Shown: positions 34,366 through 47,076, counted from the first letter of the stretch. The stretch is 64,000 bases of DNA from Botryotinia globosa (GCA_014898425.1 RCSZ01000004.1:1426001-1490000), one strand, 5' to 3'. The notes: generated by a model not told the origin, from the sequence alone. Program-made: numbers and translations.

Positions 34366-37300
34366 ATGGATCAATACTTCCCAAATCCGATGCCTCTTCA
34401 AAGGAGGTTAACCAAAATCTATACCGATACCAAGAACATCTATGATTTCATCAAAGAACCCGTCAGAAATGTCGAAGATCATGAACTTCAATCATTACAT
34501 CGAAAATTGCGTATTCAACAAAGTCGTTTGGTCTCGTGGGGATTGGAATGGTCGGATCCTTCACAGTCACCTGATATCGATGAATCAGTATCGAAAGCTG
34601 GACTATCTGAAATTGTCGGAAATGTCATGTCAACGATCAAGGAAATCTTGGCCGAAGCTGAACCATTATGGCAATCTTCCAAAAGGTTGACATCGGATGA
34701 GAGACCATCGGAAAAATCGGAAAAGAGTGCTTTAATTCAATGGGATAAAACGAGGTTTGAGGATTTGATTCGAGATTTAACCATGTCGATTGATACTTTA
34801 TGTGATCTCTCAAAAACACGTCAATCAGCAAGGACGGGTCTACAAACCTCGGAAGCATCAAGCTCCAAAGATAATTCGTCAGGATTCGAAGAAAGACAAT
34901 TTGAATCAACTAGAATGTCAGCACCACAGCAAATCGATCCAGCAACATTGATCTGGACGGGAAATCAAATCATTGCTACTCGTGGTACCTCGAGATCAAT
35001 ATCAAACAACACATTAAGACAGATAGTTTTGATGAGGAGATCGGTCAATTCTTCGGATCTGAGGCAAGCCATTGATCAACCTCCTGATCCGATTCCGGTC
35101 TTGGTCGAATATGCCCCGTATGATCCTATCTATTCGGTTACCGGAATCACTCCATCTATGACTCGATTCGAGAAACTTTTCGCTGGACTTTCACAGGCGT
35201 ATTATTCATCAGATCGATTACTTGTCGGATTACTTCGCCTCATTGGATATTATGAAGATGCTGAGCATTCGAGATTTTGTCTGTTGTTTGCGTTACCAAC
35301 AAATTTTGGACCAATGGACATTCAAAGCCCAACTTTACAGATGCCTATCATAAGCTCTTTGTCTGAGCTTTTAATAAGTCCTGCATTCGAACCCAACCTA
35401 GAGGTCAAGTACAGGTTGGCCTACAACATAGCCAATGCTGTGTTTGATCTACACTCCAAAGGCATTGTTCATGGCAATCTGCTTCCTTCCAATGTTCTCT
35501 TCATTGAACATCCTACCCCACCACGCGCTTTTGATTTAACACAGGTTAATATGCGGCAATCATATCTAGGCTCCTACGATTTATTCTCGGACACAGCTAC
35601 GGATTCCGGTCCAAGTTTTGATTCTGCCAGTATGTTGTATAAGCATCCACTGGATCCGAGGAGTACCAAATATACCAATCTCTCTCAAGAAAGCAAATCC
35701 TTAGATTTATATAGTCTTGCGATGATTCTTCTTGAAATTGGTCTATGGAGCTCTTTATCCGAACTTTTTCCAAGAGCATCGCAAGTCCCTTCAACCCCCA
35801 CCGAAGTTCTCAAACGTCTCGCATCTAGATGTGGAAATATCTATGTCAAGGCAGTGAAAGCGTGTTTGAGTGCTCCTGAGGGAGAACTTTCGCGAAAAGC
35901 AAGACCAGATGTTATGCATCAAAAAGTCTTTTGGCGTGTATCGAAAGCACTCAATACTTGTTGTTCACTTGACGATGTTTCGGATGATGATAGCGAAAGA
36001 AGTGATGAGCCATCACTCGTACCTACACCTGTAAAGATGGAAGCCCCATCTTCTTCTATCAAGGGATACCGTGAACGAAGGGATGCAAAGATTGATATTA
36101 CTGCTCCTCAAGAACCAGAAATCAATTGGGGTGAGAAACCGATACGTGAAAAATCGCCTCAAAAAGCTACTGTTGAGTGGCCAGAAAAGAAATCTTCTGG
36201 TGAGTTAATACCCATTCAAGGATCCTCTCATATAATTTCTCGTCTAACCACTCCGTCTCAGCCATTGAACCTATCAAGTCGAAACCCAAGCTCAAGACAT
36301 TCCCCGCTATTCGGATTAGTCAGGAACATATCAACTTGTGGCATACAAATATCATGCCACATGTCAACCACGTTCTTCGAAGTTTTTATAAAAAATATCC
36401 AGAATCAGTTGAAATTTCTCTCGAATCAGTTGGTGAATCATCTACGAAAACGAAACCTACCATTCTCGTCATATGTACAAGTGTCAATAAGGTTCGAAGT
36501 ATACTGAAGAAGAGTCTTGTTTATGACAAGGCTACATATGGCTTGAAAGTTTGTCGTGGAAAGGTTGTGAGAGCAAGGAATGGTGGTGTAAAGAGAAGTA
36601 TGGCACATGGTGATGAACTTGAAGCGAAGAATACTGAACATCAAGAACGTCCCAAGAATGGTGCTAGTATGGGGGCATACATCAATGATCATCATCTTCC
36701 ACCTGTTTCCTTTGGAGGTCTCGTTACAGTCGATGATAGACCTTATGGAATGTCTGTTCATCATATGTTGGATGATCCTTCTGACAATGACGACGAAGAA
36801 CAAGTTCAACCAACAAAGCCGATTCTCCGCTCTTCAGCTCGTCCCCAAGCCCTTCCTCAGTACCTTGAAATGCCAGATTTGACACACTCGGATACATCCT
36901 ACTACTCGAGCGGTGATGAAGAATACAATTACAGTTTTACAGATTATTCATCCTCTGGCTCATCATTCGATTCCGATTCATCCCCTTATGCATCAGAAGA
37001 TGAAGATGATTCCGATGGTGAATTTCCTACTCTCGAACCAGGAGACATCCCTCCCATTCCAGTCTCTTCGTCAAACGTTCACAACTTTCCAATCACCCAA
37101 CCAGCTATCGATGACATTGATCCAGATTTTTATCCTGATCCTGAAACCAGAGATGAGGATCATTTAGATTCTTGTTTACTGGGTAGTGTTTATACGAGTT
37201 CCGGAATTCGTCGATTAGCTCATGAAAATATAACCCATGAAATAGATTGGTGTCTTTTTGAATTTGAAGAACATCGTCTACCAGACCTTTCTGCCTCGAT

Positions 37301-38606
37301 ATCTCTAACAACACAGCCGATAGGCGTGGTACCTTTAACAGACCTTCCCGATCTACCAGTGAAATGTACCGCTAGAACAAGTGGTACGCAAACTGGACGA
37401 ATACTTCCTTCAATGTCCATTCTCAAAATTTATGGTCGGAAAACTCCATCGATGAGTTGGCAAGTCGCGGGTAAAATTGGGGTTCCAGGTGATAGTGGAG
37501 CATGGGTTTTAGAACGAGGAGATGATATCAGTACAGGACCAGGCAATAGTAGTGGAAGAATTGCTGGTAGTGTATTAGCATGGAGTCAACGCAGAAACGT
37601 CGGATACATTTGTCCCATGTGGATTAGTATTTTGGATATGGCAAATTCTTTGAATTGTGAAAATATTGGATTGCCAGGTGTTGAAATACCTATCTGGAGT
37701 AAGTTTTCTGCGAGAAAAGGAAGAGATACTGTTTCTCCTGTTCTTAAGAAAGCCTTTAGCTTTACGAGTGACAGGAATATTGGTGGGTGGGATAGTGAAG
37801 ACGAAACGCCGAGTTTGGGAGACAATAAACCTCAAAGTGGTAGTTATCCAGTGGTCATCGATGATGATCTTGCGGACGATGAAGATGAATTATCGGGGGT
37901 TTTAGGAAACGTAAAACATGTGAGATCGGATCAAGAGTATGAATATGCGGATCATGATGAGTATGATGATGATGATGATGAATCTTATGATGAGGAAGAA
38001 GAGAGGGAATATTGGAGTCGCTTCAAAGCCGCAAGTGTTAGTCCGGAACGGGTAAAGGGGATAGATGCAAATGATGAGCATGAATATCGACATGAGCTGG
38101 CGGGTGACGAACATCAACATCGACATGAGTTTGCGAGTAATGACCATCAATATCGAAATGAGTTTGCAAATGAATATGATCCGAATCCTCAAGGGATTGA
38201 ATATCAAGATTCGCATGAAAAAGAAGTTTTGATCTCAAGCGAAGAAGAACCAGAACTTTTAGCTACACTCGGTCAACCTTCTCGAAGAGGAAGAGGATTT
38301 GGAGTCAGAACTTTTAGTGGTGATAAAAGTTTGGAAATCGATATGATGGTGGGAGGACTCAAGGGTCTGAGTATTGATGAAAATACAATGCCGGGGAAAA
38401 ATACAGTCTTTAGTATGGATGGAAGTGCGATTGGAGATTTTACGGTTGGTGGAGCGGGAGAATTTGATGTGGGAGGAAGTGGACAGAGGAGGGAAACGAG
38501 GAGTAGGGGAAGTGGGAGTGCGCATTCGGGAACGGGGAGTTTGGGAAGTTTGAATGGGATGGTTCAGGGTGGTGGGAATAGGCAACGGGTTGGCGTTAGG
38601 AGTTAG
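34366..38606 (+). CDS. HeLo-like / pseudokinase / trypsin-fold protease-like multidomain protein
   Basis: Exon 1 is 34366-36199. The 62-nt intron at 36200-36261 has GTGAGT, a TCTAACC branch and a TCTCAG acceptor. Exon 2 is 36262-38606. The product has 1392 residues. Residues 1-170 are helical and follow the HeLo pattern ([13 protein letters not shown], then [18 protein letters not shown]), as in membrane-active prion-linked cell-death proteins. Residues about 190-540 read as a protein kinase fold: [12 protein letters not shown] at about 368-379 replaces the HRD loop and lacks the catalytic Asp, no DFG is seen, and the helix-F motif [15 protein letters not shown] is present near 445; hence a pseudokinase. 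After a conserved-looking linker, a trypsin-like core has candidate His (SVHHML, about 778), Asp (EIDWCLFEF, about 940) and Ser (GVPGDSGAW, about 1023). The C-tail is acidic, then has HEYRHE-type repeats and a Gly/Ser-rich end. The function is inferred from architecture only. Confidence 0.78.
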
Positions 38607-41434
38607 GGCTTGGGTTTTCGGTTTTGGGTTTTGAGTACGGGGTATCATTATTATGGTTATGGTTTTTTTTGTGTGGGATTCAAATTGGGTTTGCAATTGG
38701 GATTGGAATTAGCATCGAAGTAGGTTTGGATTGGGATTGGGATTAAAAATATATCTGGGCGTGCATGCATTGTGGAATGATATCGATATACCAAGATTTT
38801 TGAATGGATTCTTAAGAATGTCCAAGAGAGGGGTTTTTATCTATGAAGGGAAAAAGAAAGATATAAGATGATACAGAGTTTCTTGTATGTACCTATTTGC
38901 AAGTATTAGGTAATATTACTTCTTCCTATGGAAATTCCACATGGAATTGATCGAAAATTGAGAACTACATTTGAATTTGAATTTTGAATGATTGAGTGAT
39001 AGATATGTGGATGGAATATACTCTTTGATTATATATACGCAATACTATTTATTTATACTTACTTATAATAGGCCCCTAGTTCTAAGTGAATTCTAGATTT
39101 AAGGATTGAATTTGGATTTGAATTTGAATATAGATGTGGATTCAGGGGTTTGGATTTGGATTTGAATTTAGATTTGGATTTGGATTTGGATTTGATGGGG
39201 GATTGATGAATTATATATTGATTGATTGTAGAGATATAATGGAAATGAGATAGAGATAGGATGGAGATGGGATGGAGATGGGATGGAGATGGGATGAAGA
39301 TAAAATAGAGATATAAAAAAATAAAAAAATAAAAATTAAATATCTATAAAGTTTAAATTTAAATTTATAATTGAAATTAGAATTAAAATTTTAAGAAAGA
39401 AAGAGAGAGGGAGAGAAAGAGAAATTTATATAATGAAATAATAAGAAGATGAGATAAGAAAAAAGTTTTAATATAAGTTTCGATATAGTATATATAAGCT
39501 TATTATAATATAGAGATAAGTAAAGAGATCTTGAGGAGGTGTAGTTTTAAGGAGATATAGATAGATATTTTAGTAAGTATTTTATTAGTATACTCTTCTA
39601 TATATAATATATATAATAAGAATGAGTGGGTATATTCTAATATATATGACTTCATATCGTTCACTAGTGGGTACACGGGTTTGTGAGACTTCCTGTAAAC
39701 AAAGTATAATTTTATATAAAAAATACAGATCTTAATAATCAAATTCAAATTCAAATTTCCATTTAATTTTTCAAAATTTGAAATATATTATAAAAAAGTA
39801 TAAGAAAATTTATACAATTTTGATTTCAGATTATTATTCTTTTAAATAAAACCTAAATAATTTAATCTAGTTAAAAAATCTACATTAGGATTATTTAATA
39901 AGAAAGTATAATATTATAATTTTTGATTACAAATTTAGTTTCTTTTAGATTAGTTTTAGATTAGTTTTTGATTTAATATATTATAATATTTGATTAATCT
40001 ATATTAAATATTTTAATTATAAATATCAAATACTCTTGTTTTAATAGAATTTTAAAAATGTTGATTTTTGCTGCGAAATTATACTTGCTTATAGGGTCTT
40101 ACGAATCCGTGCACCCACTAGTAGTCTTCGCTTGTTCACTCTCTATTAATATAATAGAACTTGATTATATCAAAATGAAATATTTGATTAATCAAATCCA
40201 ATATAAAAAGGATTATAGTATAAAAAATAATAGCCTAAACTTTCTAACCAAGATTTACATCCGATTTCAATTCCAAACCCCAATATTTTCGAAAAAAATC
40301 ATATGATTAAAATAAATCATACTTATTAATAATAATAAAAGCTTATTCAATCAAATTTATTACCAAAATTTATACCGGATTTATAAAAAAAGTATCCGAT
40401 ATATCAATATATCTAAAAAATCTAATATCATTATATAAAAAGTATTCAAATAAGGAAATTATTCTAATATATTCAAAATTCCGATATATCTCAATCCGAT
40501 ATAATCAAGTTCTACTATAGAGTTGAGCAAATTATATAATCTAGCTGAAGATTATATATTTTTATATTATAACATTTTTTGATTGATATAAAATATCACA
40601 CCAAGATTATACATATAATTCGACAGCCAATTAAACCCTTGGGATACGAATAACCTTGGGGTTACTAAGAGCTGATCTCTTAGCAATTATTAGGAAATTA
40701 ATATTAATAGAATCTAATCCTAAAATTATTAATTTGATTTATAATAGAATTATAATTAATAATATTATAAAAAATATAAATAGAACTATAATATTAATTT
40801 TTTTAAAAAGTAATATAAATAGCTAAACATATTTTGAATAAATTAGAATATAAAATTAATTTCGAATAGAATCTCATATATCTTTTTATATAATCTTTTA
40901 TTAAGATTATCAAGCCCTTCCCAGTGTACTCCCTATTACTAAGCCCTAACAGTGGAATAGATTTGAAAATATTCTTTAATAGATTATCAAAGAAGCAATT
41001 ATAGATTTTGAAAAATATTTAGATTATATAATTTATATCATGTAATTTTATATTATGTAATTTAAAAAATCTTATTTTTAAACATTTCAATCGAATTTTT
41101 CTTTTTCAAATTTATTGTATAAGAGAAATCGATATAAATTTTGTTTAATTAATATTATATATCATATTTTGATAATCAATATATTCAAATATTATATCAT
41201 ATATGCTCAACCCTATCTACTATAGAGTAGAGCGAGCGACGCTAGATAAGGTCCACTCTCCATTGTGTAATTGATTACCTAGTAGGTAAGATCTTACATA
41301 TCAACCAGCATCACCCGAGAAATTTTTTTCAATTTTTTTCGAAAAAAGAATTCTTACTTCATGTTACTCACACTATTTCGTTCGCTCTTTTATAAATCCA
41401 AATTCATGCGAGACATACATTAAATGTCAAAGCC
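38607..41434. other. AT-rich block, gene-free
   Basis: After the 3' flank with GGATTT and GATGGGATGGA repeats (39130-39300), the sequence from 39300 to 41380 is extremely AT-rich with no usable reading frame. It holds a 460-bp inverted-repeat element and ends at a tRNA gene. The contrast with flanking genes suggests RIP-affected repeat DNA. Confidence 0.8.
39663..40122. mobile_element. MITE-like element with degenerate terminal inverted repeats
   Basis: The left end at 39663 (ACTAGTGGGTACACGGGTTT...) is the inverse of the right end at 40122 (ACTAGTGGGTGCACGGATTC... on the minus strand). All differences within the first 27 nt are A/G or T/C transitions. Similarity resumes at AAGTATAATTT about 40 nt in. 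The interior is AT-rich and non-coding. No certain target duplication is seen. It is a different family from the element at 24902, because the ends share no sequence. Confidence 0.65.
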
Positions 41435-41531
41435 GCCCGGCTAGCTCAATCGGTAGAGCGTGTGACTCTTATACATCGAGAGATGAGATTTGTCAATCAC
41501 AAGGTTGGGGGTTCGACCCCCCCGTTGGGCT
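41435..41531 (+). tRNA. tRNA-Lys(CUU) with a 24-nt intron
   Basis: The acceptor stem GCCCGGC pairs with GTTGGGC plus discriminator T. The D-arm is GCTCAATCGGTAGAGC. The anticodon stem TGTGA/TCACA closes a CTCTTAA loop with anticodon CTT at 41468-41470. The T-arm is GGGGG-TTCGACC-CCCCC. The intron, 41472-41495, sits in the canonical place one base 3' of the anticodon. The mature length is 73 nt. A T8 run at 41544-41551 serves as polymerase III terminator. Confidence 0.96.
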
Positions 41532-41919
41532 CAATTCCCACGATTTTTTTTGGAGGATTTGGGGGATATTTTTTGGATTTGTATTTATAGAGTTATTGTG
41601 TGAGAGAAGAGGGATTAATCGATGATGTATGAAATTCATGAGATTATATCTTTTTGTAATAATAGTATTTTTTTGTATTTTTTATAGGAGAGGGGAAATG
41701 AATGAAAATTCGAATAAACTACATAGACGGATGGGTACTTAGTAAAGAGTGACTAGAGGAAAGAACATACATAGGAAATTTAAAATAATCATAAATGTTT
41801 TTGAGATATATGATACTTATCTCCTTCCCTTCTCTGCTCCTCCACCCCTCTCTACACCTTTTCTATCTTCTTCCATTCCTCCCCATTTCGCTCATCCCAT
41901 CCCCTTCCAGAATACCCAC

Positions 41920-42965
41920 TCATCCACAAAGTCCCGGCGCAACTACAGAATTTGTCTTTCCAGCCACACAATTATAGTTCGCATCAAAATTATCAACAAT
42001 AAATCCAATCGATCCCACCGTTCCAAGCAATCCTCCCAACAGTCCACCCAAAGACGGACCTACCTCCTGCAAAATCTCAGACGCCACGATTTGGAAGGAG
42101 AGCTTAGCAACATTTGTCCATGTACTGGGGAATATGCATTGTTCGACTGTGTAAAAAAAAAAAGGATTAAAATGTGTCCCTGTGCGTAAAAAGTCAGAAA
42201 GGGAGGAGAAACTTACCAAGTCCCAACCCATCATATCCACACCCCGCAACATCCTGATATGTCGATCCATCTGTCTTGAATGCTGTAACCTGCACTGTAC
42301 ACGCAACCCCCGGACTTACGCCCGTCGTGGTACTAATATAGCATGCAAAACTTGCATAATTGGCTTTGAAAGAAGCAACAGGAGAAGCGAGATAAACAGA
42401 TGTGATAGTGGAGCCGTTGAAACCGACAGCGGCTTGCTGGCCGTAGATTTGTTGCAGGAGGGCAGCTGCGCCGGTTTTCATAATGGCGCGCCAGGTACCA
42501 CCGTAGGTGAGTTGGTTGTAGAAGGTTAGGGGGGCGTTGCTGCTGAGTGGAGGAATACCGCCGATGGGAATACTTTCGTACTAGAAGTGAGATGATGTTA
42601 GGAATTGTGGAAATGTATAATATGAGAGCAGGTATTTTGACGGAGCTACATACATCATTGAGAACTTCTCCGGAAGTTCTGACTACCAGTTCAGTGTTTG
42701 ATCGGGGAGTGACTGCAGGGATACATTGACCAGTTGCTTCTGAGTTGACTTGTCCGGAAAGACACTTATATGTGGAAGTGAAATCGGAAAAGGTGATGTC
42801 TTCGTACTATGGATCATGTTAGGGATGATTAGGGGGATAATAAAGATGTTTTGAACGTACATTGGCTATGATTGGTGTGGTACGTTTTAAAATTTGAGTA
42901 GGAACTGCAGACACAAGAGTTGCGCCCAGCAAAATTGGGAGAAAGGATGTTTCCTTGAACATCAT
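41920..42965 (-). CDS. Secreted cysteine-containing protein of unknown function
   Basis: Exons 42965-42861, 42806-42654, 42580-42217 and 42146-41920 give 282 residues. Donors GTACGT, GTATGT and GTAAGT and acceptors CATAG, TCTAG and ACACAG keep frame throughout. Residues 1-20 form a signal peptide (core FLPILLGATLVSA). LKR at 26-28 is a likely Kex2 site, so a short propeptide may be removed. The mature part has eight cysteines (KCLSG, QCIP, ACYI, ACTV, GCGY, QCIF, NCVAG, LCG), an even number that suits four disulphides. A Gly/Leu-rich stretch (GPSLGGLLGGLLGTVGS) near residue 245 is hydrophobic and could insert into or line a membrane-like surface. No catalytic motif is recognised. It could be a cell-surface protein or a secreted effector; neither is shown by the sequence. 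Confidence 0.82.
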
Positions 42966-45693
42966 TATGAGGAATCAGAGGATTTGAAGCTGGAGAGGAT
43001 TGATGGTGAGAAATGCCAATTCTCTAGAAAGAAGCTGATTGAGTGTGAATGACTTGAGAAGGGATGCCGAGTTGGAAGAATGGGAAGAGGGTATCTGGTT
43101 GTCTTTGTATACTTGTTCCTCTCAATGTCTTGAAAAACACTTGTGATGGCACCGGACATTGCTCCAATCGATCAAAAGTTCGATAGATTGTAGAAAACTG
43201 TGATCTTTGACTTTACTTGCTCAAGGAAGCCTCTCGAAAGTAGCTAGAAAATGAGAGGCAGACAGTAAATCAAAAGCTCGTATGAGAATATCATAGAATA
43301 GAGCATCGATGGTCCGTAGAGTCCTAGATTTGAGAGATAATTGGCTCGAAATAAATTCCTCCAGGCAGATTGGAAACGGAAAACAAATGAGATATGCATG
43401 AGAAGCTCGAATTGGAAATCGATGGCGTCAAACCAGAACGATGCATTTCGGAAACAACCACTTTTGACGGTGAGAGATATTTTGCTGACATCGTGATTGT
43501 TCTTTCCAAGGAAAAGTAATGAAGAAACGCATCATCTGAGCTCCGGTTACTGAACACTTCCATATTTCCCTCTCTCGAATTCTAGGCAAAGTGACAGCAT
43601 GGATGAACTACGATCCATGATTGGCAGCCCCAGACTTATGAGCATCTAGATTTCCAAATCTAGGTCAAGTGAATTTGCTAGCTTATGTCCTCCCCCGGAT
43701 GGTACCCTGGATGGTGGTCTATGGATCCACTACTCGTGCGGTCAAGACGTGTGCATTTCCGCCTCTAAGAAAGCCAATTTACTGCTTTTGTAGTCTGCCA
43801 TGTTCTGATGTCTGCATCTAGCCTTGGAATGCATACGTTCTGGCCACACAAGCACCTCGTCTGTCTCATTTTGTCAATCCTTCCAGTCTGTCATCTTCGT
43901 TTCAGCCGCCAGGTCAGCCGCCCCACAGATGCTTATTACAAATTAAAACCATCAAGAGTAGTGATAGGTCTAACTTGACATCCAGGAGGATTTTTGTGGC
44001 TTTTCTATGAAGATAAATCAGATCTGAATGCATGTTTGTAGATGTGGCTGCATATCAATACCACCTTCCCGAAAGTAAAATGGGTAAGGTTAGCATTGAT
44101 TCACCGGCTATGCACGGCAAAAGACGCAAATAGAGAGTTTCTAACTCCACTATACTGGCCAATTGGAAGAGTCTCATAATCACATACCGCTGAAATGCAT
44201 TGAGTGTTCAGCTGGTGAAAGAAAGCTATGAAGTTGGCGCTTGTGGGTGGGGGAGATAATGAGCCAAGAAATTACACGTGACCGTCGCGAACCTCATCTG
44301 TCGATTCTCCATCATCTATTATTGTTATTGATACAATTGTTCAACAAAATGTATGCTTGCCTCGAATAATATCATGGACCTTGAACCTCACAACTCTAGT
44401 TGCCGCCATAAGACTCTAGGAGCGTCTGGCGACCTGCTCTCGGCACTGACTATGATGTCTCGTATGTGATGACACATGATTGCGTCTCTACCATAATAGC
44501 TTATGCTTCCCGCACGTTGTGCCAATAATTTCTTGGTTTCTATTTATTTTTTCGCCTTTTTTTTTACATATCAAGATTTTCTCGAATTCTGAATGCGGGT
44601 TGGATGGATATCTCCAAATCTAAGCGGCTCATTGATCGAAACCCAAAATGCCATATTTGAGCTTCATTATCGACAAGAAATGGACAATGAATTCCCAAGA
44701 AAATTAGAAAGATGGACATGTGTAGTGGTGAGAATAAGCCGCAGACAAACCCCTTGAGTCAAAGTGAAATTGGCATCAAAGAACATTATCGATATTCTGA
44801 CATGTCATTCATGAAAGTTGGAGCTTTAAAGACGTTGATTGACATGACTTCTTCATAGGATTAGTTTAAACTTCACATTCATTGTAATCAGCAAATTTCA
44901 TAATTGAGGCAAGGGACTGAGAGCGCCAGTGGAAAAGGAAAGCAATACATGTTGGCTAATTAGGATATCAGAGCACAAATGCACCTCAACCTCAATGGTA
45001 GAGACAAAATCCTTCGCATCAGTTGTAAGAATACTACTCACAAATGTAAGTTAGATCGAAATCTCAGCCATCATAGCACTGATTTCCACAGACACCTTAA
45101 GAAAATCGTGTGAAGATCATGCTTTCAATTTAGGGAATGGTTAAGACCTCTACAGCCCATGTTGACTCAATTGTACTGCAAGTTCAACATCACGACGATT
45201 TTGGTAATTTGATTACTTCAAATATGGATAAGAAGCAACAATTGGAGTCAACCTTAGATTCATGGCAAATCAGGTGTTCACGAAACCTCAGCAAATGAGT
45301 AATCCAACTCCGATCAACTAGCTCAAAGATTTAAGATAATCTGTAGATTCAGACCAAATTGTGGTTGCTTAAATGCTATGCAGATGTGGGCTTGTAGGAA
45401 CAGGACATATAATCACGTGTATATTCGAAGTTTTGAGCTAGAGCTTGAGCCATCATTTTGCAAGAGATTTAGCATTTCATGGCAACCTTTTCATATGAAA
45501 AAATCGTCTTCATCGTATTACTTTCTTCAAACGTTCAGTTCACACAATCTCGAACCCCAAAAGAAGAACCATCATTTACATCGAAAAAATTCAACCCCTT
45601 TACACTGCAATAAAGAATCATTCGTCTCAGGAAAATAGTTAGTTACTCTGAAAAATACTCACCCATACTACAATCTGATTTTAACAATTCAAA
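42966..45693. other. Intergenic region without supported genes
   Basis: 2.7 kb with only short frames on both strands. The right end carries the presumed promoter of the small membrane-protein genes. No repeats or RNA genes are recognised. Confidence 0.5.
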
Positions 45694-45975
45694 ATGCAGC
45701 CATCATTATCAAAGTTACCTTGACCAGCATTCGCGCATTTTCCAGACACAACTCAAGACGCCAATCAAGCTCTTGAACTCTTCGCCCATCACGATAGCTT
45801 CACCAAATTTCCCGAAGGAATCAACTTTATCGCAAGCAAACCGATGGAGATGACAAACGACCTATATACTGCCGTTGCATGGGCAATGATGTCTGTTCTC
45901 CTCCTTATACTCGTATCGATTCTTCTCAGTCGTGATTTCGTGTATATATATATCCTGATCAGATTACCAGCCTGA
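45694..45975 (+). pseudogene. Small single-pass membrane protein frame interrupted by an in-frame TGA
   Basis: ATG at 45694 opens MQPSLSKLP and meets TGA at 45721. The same frame then runs for 83 more codons, to a TGA at 45973, through an acidic/neutral part (DANQALELFAHHDSFTKF) and a hydrophobic span (AVAWAMMSVLLLILVSILLS). No intron removing the first stop has usable length: GTTACC..CCAG would be 32 nt. A second possible 31-nt intron (GTGTAT..TTACCAG) would add a tail containing EEERIPLL, a dileucine sorting-type motif. The layout resembles its downstream neighbours, so this may be a decayed member of a local array. A later start at 45844 (MEMTND) is also possible. Confidence 0.27.
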
Positions 45976-46556
45976 CTTCGAGATAAACGAGGAAGAGAGA
46001 ATTCCACTTCTTGCGCAGGAGGAGAACAGTGTTTAGGGTATTCTTGGGATAAATTTCTCAAGATCAAGATTGAGCGAATACTTCCGGTATTTAGAAATTA
46101 GTAGTAAATCAATTGTATACAGTCAATACATTTTGGTCCTGGCATTTCATTTGCCCACGGTGGTTCCATAGATTTTTTTTCGACACACATGTCTCTTTCT
46201 TTTGGCAAATGCGCGTGTGGTCATTTACTCCGTATCATTGAGCTTAGCGTATCGACTAAGTAACACTAGATGGTCTAGCGAGCCAACTAGCGAACTAGAT
46301 AGGGGACCAAAGAATTTGACATTGGCATCTGCATCGTTCTTGCCCATGATAACGATGAATAAACATGCGATCTCAACCTTAGTTGAAAATTCCAGGAAAG
46401 TGCAGTGATATTTTGTGAACACTGCGAAAGACTTTTTTCTGTAAATAGTACTCCCAATCTCTCGCCATACACCTTCAAAGCAACCAGCACCCCACAGTAA
46501 TACACACCATTTTATGAAAGATCTCCCAAGTCCAGAAAAAACGATAATCTTTCATC

Positions 46557-47076
46557 ATGATGGTAAGTGCCCTTTCGAATCCGAGTGTGTCAGAAGCGAT
46601 ATGCCGAAATTCCGAACTGAAAGACCTTGGAGATGAATTAAGTCGATAGTTTCATTCAAGTTCCACAGTTCATTAGATAGACTTATTTGCCTTGAATCTT
46701 AAATGCTGACATTTCTGTCTGATAGGCACCAACTCAATATTACTTCAACTATACCCTTCCATCGAACTCCTCTAACCTCTTCAACTCTACTAACAGTGAT
46801 GAACGGCAAAAGACTGACGAGATACCGTACAATAAAAGGCAATACTTGAGATGGATGATGATATTATACACCCTCAAATTCATTCTCAGTGCAATCAAGT
46901 TATGCTTGAAGATCCGCAACGATCGCAAAGAAAGGATGAGACAAGATGGTGCAGCGACAATTCGAGACTTGCAGGATAAGATGGGATCTGGGTCCAAAGA
47001 AAAGGGATCTTTTGGGTTACACTTAGATACTGTTGAGGGAATTTCAAGCGACGACGGAAAAAAAGAATCTTTATAG
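46557..47076 (+). CDS. Small single-pass membrane protein, unknown function
   Basis: A tiny first exon (46557-46562, ATGATG) joins 46726-47076 across a 163-nt intron (GTAAGT, GCTGAC branch, GATAG). The frame upstream of the acceptor is closed by the TAG of the acceptor itself, so an upstream start exon is needed, and the ATGATG with GTAAGT provides it. The product has 118 residues. The N-terminal part carries three NxS/T sites in short order (NYT, NSS, NST), then a hydrophobic segment (WMMILYTLKFILSAIKLCL, about 46-64) and a basic cytosolic side (KIRNDRKERMR). This suggests the N-terminus faces the lumen or outside. No family is recognised. It lies between two similar small genes. Confidence 0.5.
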
